From DAOUAM01 sp034433305 (GTDB taxonomy: Bacteria > Chloroflexota > Dehalococcoidia > Lucifugimonadales > DAOUAM01), in contig DAOUAM010000027.1 of the NCBI GenBank assembly GCA_034433305.1, positions 1-36,114 on the forward strand: a DNA stretch of 36,114 nt, read 5' to 3'. The first letter of the stretch is position 1, and each line of letters starts with the position of its first letter. Position numbers and translations under genes: made by a program. Positions 29,025 through 36,114 of this stretch are shown piece after piece. The notes beneath the pieces are model-generated. The model worked only from the letters and a program-made list of their open reading frames with translations. It did no database searches and was not told the origin of the DNA.

Positions 29025-30047
29025 ATGAATACCCAGAGGCTAGAGCTTGACCGCTTCAGGCTGGGCCAGCTCCTGGGCGAGGGCGCCGAGTTCCAGGTCT
29101 TCGCGGCCACCGACAGCCTGGATGGCCGGCCGGTGGTGCTCAAGCGCCCTCACCCTACCATCGTCGGCCGGCTGCAGCACCGCGACATTGAGCAGCGACT
29201 GGAGCGGCTTGTAGCGGCGAGGGAGGAGCTTGGGGATGCGCTGCACCACGTCGCCCGCCTCATAGGCTACGTGCCCCAGGGCCACCATGACCTCTACTTC
29301 GGGGACACGCTGGGGCAGCCCTACACGGTCATGGTGGAGGAGCGCGCCAGGGGAGTCCCCCTGGTGGGCAGCGTCATGGACGGCATCAAGGGCATGCCTG
29401 TGGGACTGCCCCAGAACCTCTTTGTCCTTCACCCGCTGGTAGCCCACCCGCAGAGGGGCGCCTTCACCGTCCCGGGCGATGTGCTGGACGTGGCCGCGAG
29501 CTTTTACCTCACCGGCATGCTGCTCCTGGACCTGAGGCCCCAGAATGTCTTTTTCGACCCGCGCACCGCCCGAATAACAGTGGTGGACATCAGCAGCATA
29601 GCCGCGCCACGGGAGGCCACCAGGCGGCGCGGCGCCCTGGACCTGCACGACTTCTACCTGGAGCTTTTCAGGTGGTACACGGCCCCCCACGGCCCGCCCC
29701 TGGAAGCCGGCGCCTACGGTATGCCCTACGGGATGGACCAGGCGCCTCTGTTCGCGCGAGACCTGGACAGGCTGGCCACCGCCTTCTCCGAGTCGGACCC
29801 GTCGCCGCTGAGGACGGCGGCGCTGGACATTCTGGCCCGCATACGCCAGCGCCACTTCCGGGACATGGGCGAGTTCCGCCGGCACTTCCAGGAGTACCTG
29901 GGGCTGGTCGCCCGGCGCTACGTGGCGCTGTCCGCCGACGCCAGCCTGGTCGCGGCCTGGAGGCAGGCGGCTGGCAGGCTGAGGGAGCACCACTGGCGCA
30001 AGTTCCTTTTCGACCCTGCCTCCGACCTGGCGCCCTACGGGGTATAA
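29025..30047 (+). CDS. Protein-kinase-fold protein with altered HRD and DFG motifs
   Basis: A 340-residue soluble protein with kinase-like landmarks. A Gly-rich loop LGEGAEFQV (17-25) is followed by VVLK with K40. The catalytic-loop equivalent is LLLDLRPQNVFF: D169 and N174 are kept but the His and Arg of HRD are not. The metal Asp is D188 in VVDIS instead of DFG. Catalysis remains plausible. There is no transmembrane or PASTA segment. The C-terminal third is helical. The ATG at 29025 is preferred: an in-frame ATG at 28875 lies inside the upstream terminator. It converges with a second, unrelated-type kinase at 30137-31768. Substrate unknown; pseudokinase is an alternative. Confidence 0.78.
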   Translation: MNTQRLELDRFRLGQLLGEGAEFQVFAATDSLDGRPVVLKRPHPTIVGRLQHRDIEQRLERLVAAREELGDALHHVARLIGYVPQGHHDLYFGDTLGQPYTVMVEERARGVPLVGSVMDGIKGMPVGLPQNLFVLHPLVAHPQRGAFTVPGDVLDVAASFYLTGMLLLDLRPQNVFFDPRTARITVVDISSIAAPREATRRRGALDLHDFYLELFRWYTAPHGPPLEAGAYGMPYGMDQAPLFARDLDRLATAFSESDPSPLRTAALDILARIRQRHFRDMGEFRRHFQEYLGLVARRYVALSADASLVAAWRQAAGRLREHHWRKFLFDPASDLAPYGV

Positions 30048-30140
30048 CACGGGTCCTCTTTGAAGACGCTGCCAATATGACGCAATATTGTAGGGGCAGG
30101 TCTCGTGCCTGCCCTGGGCAACCACGAGGGTTGCCCCTAC
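30048..30140. repeat. Interspersed palindromic repeat, family A, copy 2
   Basis: Between two convergent kinase-type genes. Perfect stems GGGCAGG/CCTGCCC (30094-30100, 30108-30114) and GGGCAACC/GGTTGCCC (30116-30123, 30129-30136) follow one another. The element resembles 1801-1912. The minus-strand gene ends inside it: its TAG is 30139-30137, directly against the second hairpin. Confidence 0.8.
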
Positions 30141-31768
30141 TCAGGTCTGGTATAAGGCTGCCCTCCAGGAGCGGAAGCCAGCGCCCTGGAGAACAGGGCC
30201 AGCAGCAGCGCCTGGAGGCTCTCCTCGCGGGTGCCGGAGGTGTCCAGCAGGACGTGCTGGCGGGCAGGCACCTCGTCCATAGGCTCCCAGCTTGCTTTCT
30301 GGGCGTCCAACATCTCCACGCGGCCATCGGAGGCCGTCTCCTCGCCGGTCTCGGTCCTGCGCATCAGCCTGGCGCGGACGACCTCGTCGGGGGCGACGCA
30401 CTCCACGATCCATACCTTCACGCCAAGCTCGCGGCCTATGGACAGCGCCTCTAGGCGGCCCTGCCGCCGGCTGAATGTGGCGTCCAGCACCACCGACCTG
30501 CCAGCGCTCAGCAGTTGGCGCGCCTGGCGGAACATGGCCTCGTAGGTCAAGCGGGACATCTGGGGTGAGTAAAGCCCCTGGCCGTAAGGGTCATAGCGGT
30601 GCTCCGTGGGACGCAGGCCGGCTAGCTGCTTTCTGGTGACGTCGGAGGAGATGTACTCCATGTCCCAGCGGTCCGCAAGCTGGCTGCCCAGGTAGGACTT
30701 GCCGGTGCCCATCAGCCCGCCTACCAGCACCAGCAGGGGCCTGGGCAGCGACTGGCGAGCGTAAGCATGGGCCAGGTGGAAGTAGGCCCGGGCCGCCTCG
30801 GTCACGCTGCGGCGCTCGTCTTCCGCCAGCGAGGTATCCTGCAGCCTGAAGCTGGTCACCTTGCCTCGCACGAAGGCCCGGTAAGCCTTGAAGAAGTCCA
30901 GCAGCTCTCTGATGCCTGTATCGCCAGACTCCTCTATGTACGCCGCCACGAAAGCCTCTGAAAGGTCGGGCCTGCCGTAGAAGTCCAGGTCCATGGCCAG
31001 GAAGGCCATGTCCTGGGCCACGTCCAGGCACCGGAAGCGCTGGTTGAACTCTATGCAGTCAATGACCTCGATGCCATTTTCCAGGAAGATGTTGGCGGCG
31101 TGCAGGTCGCCGTGGCCGTCCCGCACGCGCCCTTCCCGCGCCCGCCTCTGGAACACTTCCGCCTTTACGTCCTCGAAGGCGCGGGTGTAGGCCACGATGT
31201 CGTCGTACTCCTCCCGTGACAGGCAGACGCCCACCCAGGGCAGCGTTTGCTGGAAATTCTCCTCGGTGTTCTGGCGCACCACGGACAGGTCGCCGTGAGC
31301 GGTAATCTCGGCGCTGGTGGGGGCCTCGCGGTGGAACCTGGCGGTCCTGGCCGCCACGCGTCTGACGTCCTGGTGCTGCAATGCCCCCCGGCGCAGGAGC
31401 CTGTCGAGGGCGCGGTCGGCCGGCAGGCGGCGCATCTTGACGGCATACTCCACCGTCTCGCCAGGGCCTTCGACCCTGTACTCGCCACCCTGTTGGCAAA
31501 TCGGCACAACGCCCAGGTACACGTCAGGGGAGATGCGGGAGTTCAGCCTTACTTCCTCGTGGCAGTAGAAGCGGCGGCTTTCCAGGGTGGTGAAGTCCAG
31601 AAAGCCGTAGTTGACGGCCTTCTTCACTTTGTAGACAGTGTCGTCGGTGAAGAACAGATAGGAGACGTGAGTCTCGGCCAGCCCGATATCGCGGGCCGGG
31701 TGTGGGTACGCTTCCGGCCTGAGCAGCGCCCGTACCAGAGGAGGACGGTGGTCGGCTACTGCATTCAC
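30137..31768 (-). CDS. Two-domain kinase: aminoglycoside-phosphotransferase fold plus P-loop (AAA_33) kinase
   Basis: A 543-residue protein fusing an APH-like phosphotransferase domain (about 1-330) to a small-molecule-kinase-type P-loop domain (about 340-540). The first has the Brenner-type motif HGDLHAAN (219-226) and metal Asp D237 (VIDCIEF). The second has Walker A GGLMGTGKS (350-358) and VVLDATFSRRQGR, which resembles gluconate-kinase-like and zeta-toxin-like folds. This architecture is known as a conserved but uncharacterised bacterial family; the substrate is unknown. The start is a GTG at 31768 without a strong ribosome site, 11 bases after the stop of a small upstream gene, suggesting coupling. 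The last residues and the stop codon lie in an interspersed repeat. Confidence 0.9.
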   Translation of the reverse strand: MNAVADHRPPLVRALLRPEAYPHPARDIGLAETHVSYLFFTDDTVYKVKKAVNYGFLDFTTLESRRFYCHEEVRLNSRISPDVYLGVVPICQQGGEYRVEGPGETVEYAVKMRRLPADRALDRLLRRGALQHQDVRRVAARTARFHREAPTSAEITAHGDLSVVRQNTEENFQQTLPWVGVCLSREEYDDIVAYTRAFEDVKAEVFQRRAREGRVRDGHGDLHAANIFLENGIEVIDCIEFNQRFRCLDVAQDMAFLAMDLDFYGRPDLSEAFVAAYIEESGDTGIRELLDFFKAYRAFVRGKVTSFRLQDTSLAEDERRSVTEAARAYFHLAHAYARQSLPRPLLVLVGGLMGTGKSYLGSQLADRWDMEYISSDVTRKQLAGLRPTEHRYDPYGQGLYSPQMSRLTYEAMFRQARQLLSAGRSVVLDATFSRRQGRLEALSIGRELGVKVWIVECVAPDEVVRARLMRRTETGEETASDGRVEMLDAQKASWEPMDEVPARQHVLLDTSGTREESLQALLLALFSRALASAPGGQPYTRPE

Positions 31769-31779
31769 TGGCTGCCGTT

Positions 31780-32019
31780 CTAGGCCGCTGAACGCTCCAA
31801 GACCTCCGCTGGCGCAGCAACCGCTATAGAGGTCCTGCTAAGGCGCCAGCCTACAGGCCCTATCCTGGCCCGGCCCTGAGCAATGTCTTGCTCGTCGAAT
31901 ATAGCGTAGTACCGCACGCCAACGAAGGGCATGTAGTCACCTAGAAAGACCCCCAGCGTGGCATCATGCCCCGTACCCAGGCCGATTTCAGTCTTGCGAG
32001 TGCCCAGTGTGACTGGCAT
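31780..32019 (-). CDS. Small protein of unknown family (79 residues) upstream of the two-domain kinase
   Basis: A 79-residue soluble protein: it begins MPVTLGTRKTEIGLGTGHD and continues with GVFLGDYMPFVGVRYYAIFDEQ. I do not recognise the family. The ATG at 32019 has one of the best ribosome sites in the window (AAAGGAGGAGG), which supports translation. The gene ends 11 bases before the GTG of the two-domain kinase, so the pair is probably one operon under the TGGTATAAT promoter at 32207-32215. A longer in-frame reading to 32256 would add Arg/Pro-rich sequence across the promoter and is rejected. No function is proposed. Confidence 0.75.
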   Translation of the reverse strand: MPVTLGTRKTEIGLGTGHDATLGVFLGDYMPFVGVRYYAIFDEQDIAQGRARIGPVGWRLSRTSIAVAAPAEVLERSAA

Positions 32020-32206
32020 CGCCCTCCTCCTTTCTCCCCGCCCCCTTGGCCTGGCTTGTCCTGCGGGTACCCAGTGGACCGGACTCGCCCCATGGCTGCT
32101 CAGGGAGGCTGGGGCATCTCTCCAAGAAAAGCAAGCTTGAGGGTGAAACCTGCACCGTCCTCTTCTGAATATCTCCGCCAGCACCAGTCCCTGGCCTCTA
32201 CCTAGA

Positions 32207-32215
32207 ATTATACCA
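32207..32215 (-). promoter_or_regulatory. Perfect extended -10 promoter (TGGTATAAT)
   Basis: On the minus strand TGGTATAAT (32215-32207) has a perfect -10 and TG extension. It would drive the small protein (start 32019) and the two-domain kinase, leaving an untranslated leader of about 180 bases. No -35 consensus is visible. Confidence 0.55.
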
Positions 32216-32257
32216 GGTCTGCGTGAAGTTGATGTACACTTTGGGACGCCTGTCATG

Positions 32258-32332
32258 GCCCCCTCTCTGGCTCTCCCCCAAAGGGGGCGAGGACCCTCCC
32301 TGCCCCCTGTGGAGAAAGGTCAGGAAGGGGGC
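32258..32332. repeat. Interspersed cloverleaf-like repeat, family B, copy 2
   Basis: The 75-base unit has the same outer arms GCCCCCT (32258-32264) and AGGGGGC (32326-32332) as the copy at 5556-5629. The first inner hairpin (CTCCCCC, AAA loop, GGGGG with a bulge, GAG) is kept; the second is degraded. Total length matches the other copy within one base. Confidence 0.8.
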
Positions 32333-32395
32333 AAGATACTACACCTAAATACAAAAGTCCATATGGACCACGGCCAACTGCTTAGCAGGCCAGAA

Positions 32396-33766
32396 CTACT
32401 CCCTGCCTGGCCCCATTGGCTGCCGCCGGGGCATCTCTTGGATACTTGTGGCGCCCTCTCCGGGCCGCCCGTGGCGGGGCAGAAAGAAGGCGATGGCTAT
32501 GCCTGCCAGGGTGATGAGAGCGCCGTACCCCAGGGCGGCCAGCCCGACGTTGGCCATCATGAAGAGCGAGAATCCCGCGCCCAGCACCGCCGTCACAGGC
32601 ACGCCTGCAATGGCGAGCGGCACGCGGAAGGGCCGCTCCAGGTCTGGCCGGCGGAGACGCAGCCATATAAGGGCGAAGTTGACCACGGCAAAGGCGACCA
32701 GCACCGCGAAGTTGCTGGTCTGGGCCACTACCTCGATGTCGCCCAGCAGGGTGAACACGGCGGCAATGCCGGACGCGGCCAGTGTCGCGACCCAGGGTGT
32801 GTACCGCCGGGGGTGTATGGTGCCCAGCACCCTGGGCAGGCTCCCCGACGACGCCATGCCGTACATCAGCCGTGAGGAGGTGAGCAGCAGGAACAGCACT
32901 GTGTTGGCCGTGGCAAACAGCGCAATAGTGGCGATGGCCTGGGATACCCTGGTGCCAGTAGCCACCTGCACCACGTCGGCCAGAGGCGCGTCGGACTGGC
33001 TGAGGGCTTCCCATCCCAGAACGCTGACGGCGGCAAAGGCCACTAGCATGTACAGCACCGTGGTTATAAGCACCGACAGCACAATGGCCGCTGGCACCGC
33101 CCGGCCCGGGTCCCTGGCTTCCTCACCCAGGTTGGCCACTTGCTCGAACCCCAGGTAGGCGAAGAAGAGCAGGGTAGTGGCCCGGAACAGCCCCGCCACG
33201 CCCTGGGGCATCTCCAGGTAGCTGATGGCGCCAAAGAACCGCAGGGATACGCCTACCACCACCAGCAGGCCCACCGCCTCGATGGCCGTGAACAGCACGC
33301 CGACCCAGACCGTCTCCTTGATGCCGACCAGCAGGACGGCACAGGCCACGCCTATCAGCAGCACCGCCGCCAGGGCGATAGCCAGGCCCATGAACTGGGA
33401 CAGGTAGCCCCCGAACCCCAGCGCCACGGCGGCAGCGGAGATCATGTACGAGAACAGCATCAGCCAGCCGACGGTGAAGGCCAGCCTGGTGCCGAAGGCT
33501 TGCCGCGTGTACTCGAAGGCGGCGCCAGCCCTGGGGAACATGGACGCCAGCTCTCCGTAGCTTAGGCCAGTGAAGGCCGCTGCCAGCGCCCCCAGCAGGA
33601 ACGGCACCCAGATGGCGCCGCCGGCCAGGCCCGCCGCCCGGCCAATGATGACGTATATGCCCGCCCCCAGGATGATGCCTGTGCCTGTGGCGGCAAGCTC
33701 AAAAGTCCCCAGCCCCCGCTTCAGGCGAGGAGCCGGGGACTCAGCCGCCGTTTTCAGCTCGACCAT
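32396..33766 (-). CDS. APC superfamily amino acid/amine permease
   Basis: A 456-residue integral membrane transporter with about twelve hydrophobic helices. The first helix contains GTGIILGAGIYVIIGRAAG, the unwound substrate-binding motif of APC transporters, and FFAYLGFEQVANLGEEARDP is the conserved helix 6 region. LFATANTVLFLLLTSSRLMYGMA matches helix 8. It should exchange or import amino acids or polyamines with protons; specificity cannot be read. The ATG at 33766 has AAGG close upstream. The gene is 58 bases downstream of the first Usp gene on the same strand, so co-transcription with it is possible; pairing of APC permeases with Usp proteins is common. Confidence 0.93.
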   Translation of the reverse strand: MVELKTAAESPAPRLKRGLGTFELAATGTGIILGAGIYVIIGRAAGLAGGAIWVPFLLGALAAAFTGLSYGELASMFPRAGAAFEYTRQAFGTRLAFTVGWLMLFSYMISAAAVALGFGGYLSQFMGLAIALAAVLLIGVACAVLLVGIKETVWVGVLFTAIEAVGLLVVVGVSLRFFGAISYLEMPQGVAGLFRATTLLFFAYLGFEQVANLGEEARDPGRAVPAAIVLSVLITTVLYMLVAFAAVSVLGWEALSQSDAPLADVVQVATGTRVSQAIATIALFATANTVLFLLLTSSRLMYGMASSGSLPRVLGTIHPRRYTPWVATLAASGIAAVFTLLGDIEVVAQTSNFAVLVAFAVVNFALIWLRLRRPDLERPFRVPLAIAGVPVTAVLGAGFSLFMMANVGLAALGYGALITLAGIAIAFFLPRHGRPGEGATSIQEMPRRQPMGPGRE

Positions 33767-33824
33767 ACGCCTTGTCTTCTTGCTGTCCCGTCAGGTGCTC
33801 ATGCAACTGTGGCCGGCCAGGCTA

Positions 33825-34727
33825 CTACGGAGTCCGCGCCACTTTGGCCGGGATGATTAGCACCGGGTCGCCCGAGCCTCTGACCAGCGCCTCGGCCACG
33901 CTGCCCAGCACAAAGCGTGTCAGCCCCGACCGGCCATGCGTCGCCAGCACCACTATGTCCTCTGGCGTCTCGGCGGCAATTTCGATAATCCTGCGCGCCG
34001 CCGGGCCACGGAGGACACGCTGCTGCACCCTGGCCCCACTGCTCTTCAATGTGTCCGCCACGGCGTTCAGGTAGCTGGTCGCCTCTTTCTCCATCTCCTC
34101 CAGCAGGTCCACTGTGGGGTAGCTCTCCCGGTAGTAGGCCTCGTAGAGGCTGCTTGGCTCCACGACTCGGATGAGGATGACCTCCAGCTTGAGTTTTTCG
34201 GCCAGGTGGGCTATGTAAGGCAACGCCGACTCGGCCAGAGTGGAGCCGTCCAGAGGCGCGAGGATGCGGGAAATGGAGACGCCCCGCTGCCAGTACTCCC
34301 GCGCCTTCTGCGGTGTCATAACCAGCACCGGCACGTCGGCGGAGTGGACGACTTTATCGGCGACACTGCCCAGTATGCCTCGGCCCAGCGTGCTCCTGCC
34401 GTGGGTGGACATGGCGATGAGGTCGCAGCCTGTGTCGTGCGCCGCGCGGACGATCTCCTCGGCGGCGTGGCCGCTGGTCGCCATTGTGTCCGCCTTCACG
34501 CCTTCCTGGGCCAGCCTTCCGGCCAGATCCTTGAGTCGCTTCAAGAGGCCTGCCTGGACCTTCCTGGACACATCATAGGCGGTGCGAGGAACGCCCATGG
34601 CGTCCAGGTCCACTACCGACACCAGCACCAGTGGGATATTCAGGCCCCTGGCCAGGAACGACACGTAGGGCAGGATACCCTCCGCCAGCTCTGTGCCATC
34701 CAGCGGGACCAGGACCTTCTGGAACAT
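33825..34727 (-). CDS. Tandem-domain universal stress protein
   Basis: A 300-residue protein with two UspA domains. Domain 1 (about 1-145) starts MFQKVLVPLDGTELAE and ends STHGRSTLGRGILGS...PVLVMTP. Domain 2 (about 155-297) starts ISRILAPLDGSTLAES and ends ATHGRSGLTRFVLGS...PVLIIPA. The THGR-x-GS loops are those that bind nucleotide in ATP-type Usp proteins, though the first Gly of G-2x-G is Ser or Ala. Members are cytosolic stress-linked proteins without a single agreed activity. The ATG at 34727 has AGGAGGCAGC upstream. It is adjacent to a clear paralogue, a local duplication. Confidence 0.95.
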   Translation of the reverse strand: MFQKVLVPLDGTELAEGILPYVSFLARGLNIPLVLVSVVDLDAMGVPRTAYDVSRKVQAGLLKRLKDLAGRLAQEGVKADTMATSGHAAEEIVRAAHDTGCDLIAMSTHGRSTLGRGILGSVADKVVHSADVPVLVMTPQKAREYWQRGVSISRILAPLDGSTLAESALPYIAHLAEKLKLEVILIRVVEPSSLYEAYYRESYPTVDLLEEMEKEATSYLNAVADTLKSSGARVQQRVLRGPAARRIIEIAAETPEDIVVLATHGRSGLTRFVLGSVAEALVRGSGDPVLIIPAKVARTP

Positions 34728-34796
34728 GCTGCCTCCTGGAATTCACTTGCGCGAGATAGCTACATCATACAGGACAGGTCGGCCAGACGCACCACG

Positions 34797-35816
34797 TCAG
34801 TCCTGCGGCCCACGGCGCTTTGCCTGGGCGGGCACCACCAGCACCGGGTCGCCCGAGCCACTGACCAGCGCCTCGGTCACGCTACCCAGCGCCCAGCGGG
34901 CGACGCCCGAGCGCCCGTGAGTGGTCATGGCTATCATGTCCGCGGACATGAGCCACGCATGCTCTATCAGCGCCCGTGCGGGAGTGCCCCTGAGCAGCTC
35001 CCAGCGCACCCGGAGGCCCTTGTTCCTGAGGCTGGAAGCGATGCCCTTGAGGTACTCCATCGCCTCGGACTCGATGCGTGCTTCCGTGCTATCGGGGACG
35101 TAGCTGGCCCAGTCGGGAGGCCTGACCCGGACGGCGCGCACCAGCACGACCTCCAGCGATAGCTTCTGCGCCAGGTGCTCCACGTAGGGCAGCACGCTTT
35201 CGGCCAGGGGCGAGCCATCCAGGGGCACCATGGCCCTGGCGATCCTCGTACCGGGCTGCCAGTAGCGCCTGGCGCGGTCTGGCGTGATGGTGAGCACGGG
35301 CAGGTGGGAAGCATGCACCACCTTGTTGGTGACGCTGCCCAGGATGCCACGGGCCAGCAGGTTCCTGCCATGGGTGGACATGGCGATAAGGTCGCACCTT
35401 TCCTGGTCGGCCAGGCGCACTATCTCCTCGGCGGGCTTGCCCACCGTCACGATGGCCCTGGCTGGCACTCCCTCCGCCGCCAGGCGCTGGACCACCTGCT
35501 CCAGTCGCCGCGCCACCTGCACCTGCACGCCCTCGATGACCTGGGTGTTGTAAAGTCCACCGCGCTGATGGGGGTAAGGAGGCTCCTCCTGGCGCTGTGG
35601 CGGCCTGCGGACGATGGCGACACCGCCCATGTCCCCGGTGTTCTCTATCCAGGTGCCGCCTCTAGCTACCGGGTCGGGGAAGTCCAGGTCATCGGGGTCC
35701 ACCACGGACATAGCCACCGCCTGCATTCCCAGGCCCCTGGCTAGCTGTATAGCGTAGGGCAGGATGCCCTCTGCGACCTCTGACCCATCCAGAGGTATGA
35801 GCACTTTCTGGAACAT
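34797..35816 (-). CDS. Tandem-domain universal stress protein, paralogue with insertion
   Basis: A 339-residue paralogue of the neighbouring Usp. Domain 1 starts MFQKVLIPLDGSEVAEGILPY, almost identical to its neighbour, and domain 2 starts ARAMVPLDGSPLAES. It has an additional stretch of about 40 residues in domain 1 (about 48-90), rich in Gly, Pro, Arg and Gln, absent from the other copy. Both domains end in THGR-x-GS loops. The ATG at 35816 has AAGGAGGACG upstream; an earlier in-frame start near 36086 would add 90 unlikely residues. The gap to the next Usp is 69 bases. Confidence 0.94.
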   Translation of the reverse strand: MFQKVLIPLDGSEVAEGILPYAIQLARGLGMQAVAMSVVDPDDLDFPDPVARGGTWIENTGDMGGVAIVRRPPQRQEEPPYPHQRGGLYNTQVIEGVQVQVARRLEQVVQRLAAEGVPARAIVTVGKPAEEIVRLADQERCDLIAMSTHGRNLLARGILGSVTNKVVHASHLPVLTITPDRARRYWQPGTRIARAMVPLDGSPLAESVLPYVEHLAQKLSLEVVLVRAVRVRPPDWASYVPDSTEARIESEAMEYLKGIASSLRNKGLRVRWELLRGTPARALIEHAWLMSADMIAMTTHGRSGVARWALGSVTEALVSGSGDPVLVVPAQAKRRGPQD

Positions 35817-36114
35817 GTAGCGTCCTCCTTCACCCGGCCACGCACAGGCCCCCTTTCGTTCCAGTATGACCTGGCCGGGATGAGGGAAGCATGAGAATCT
35901 GCCGACTGGCTGTGAGAAACGTGTGAAAACGGAGCAGCCCAGGTTGGGGAATGCTGGCGCCACGCTGGCGGTGGGCCATCGGCCTCCCCTGCCGCCTCTG
36001 ACTGGAGTACGCATTTTCTGTTGCCAGCCTGTATTACCCTGCGTAAGGCCTCGCCTGCTTCGTAAGGCGGGGCCTCTGTGACCCACTCTCGAAAAGCTAC
36101 GCCCCTCGGCCCAG
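35817..36114. other. Upstream region of the Usp pair with a hairpin at the window edge
   Basis: No gene is supported in these 298 bases. It should contain the Usp promoter; CATACT on the minus strand near 35867 is a weak -10 candidate. A hairpin AGGCC-T-CGCCT (36046-36056) with AGGCG-G-GGCCT (36065-36075) lies near the right edge. Confidence 0.5.

Larger units (their letters stand above)
32020..32395. other. 376-base gap with promoter and repeat
   Basis: No gene is supported. It holds a leader of about 180 bases for the small-protein/kinase pair, its extended -10 promoter (32207-32215), and the family B repeat (32258-32332). The APC permease gene ends at its right edge. Confidence 0.7.

Overview
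The window is a GC-rich, gene-dense bacterial chromosome segment with about 30 supported protein-coding genes on both strands. I see no tRNA or rRNA gene, CRISPR array, transposase, integrase or phage gene. The gene mix fits a Chloroflexota-type bacterium, perhaps near Dehalococcoidia: luciferase-like monooxygenase-family oxidoreductases, a BtpA/SgcQ-family TIM barrel, lipoproteins with Pro/Thr linkers, DUF2851, tandem universal stress proteins and GC-rich interspersed palindromic repeats. That placement is inferred from gene content only.

Layout. 1-5400: a reverse short-chain dehydrogenase, then a forward set holding an RmlD-like reductase, a SAM methyltransferase, a Nudix hydrolase, a luciferase-like oxidoreductase and a Kelch lipoprotein. 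5400-9500: a repeat-rich gap, lemA plus a TPM-domain partner, a Rid-family protein, a reverse protein of unknown family, a TPR protein and a reverse DCC (DUF393) protein. 9560-12930: a metal-uptake locus with a Fur-family regulator followed by a cluster-9 metal-binding lipoprotein, an ABC ATPase and a permease. 12938-16724: DUF2851, a GT-C-like membrane protein and a reverse TPR lipoprotein. 16725-17336 is an AT-rich 612-base gap in front of a large hybrid PAS-GAF-GAF histidine kinase with a receiver. 19926-23085: BtpA-like protein, gamma-carbonic anhydrase and argS. 23438-28804: a sulfatase-fold hydrolase, a second luciferase-like oxidoreductase, a PIG-L deacetylase and an FMN alpha-hydroxy-acid dehydrogenase. 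29025-35816: a protein-kinase-like protein, a two-domain kinase (APH fold plus P-loop), a small protein of unknown family, an APC permease and two adjacent double-domain Usp genes.

The clearest functional unit is the Fur-regulator plus ABC metal importer. Its binding protein carries a third His ligand, which favours zinc. lemA-TPM is a recurrent gene pair. The oxidoreductase and hydrolase genes suggest catabolism or modification of small organic molecules, but no substrate can be assigned.

The most unusual material is outside the coding regions. There are two families of interspersed structured repeats; one has a cloverleaf-like fold with near-equal length in two distant copies, and one copy of the other family supplies a gene's stop codon. 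The binding-protein gene has a duplicated 5' end. A pair of competing hairpins lies upstream of the kinase-like gene. Extended -10 promoters recur, some so close to the start codon that leaderless mRNA is likely. Several enzymes also lack canonical active-site residues (Rid protein, sulfatase, alpha-hydroxy-acid dehydrogenase, kinase-like protein).
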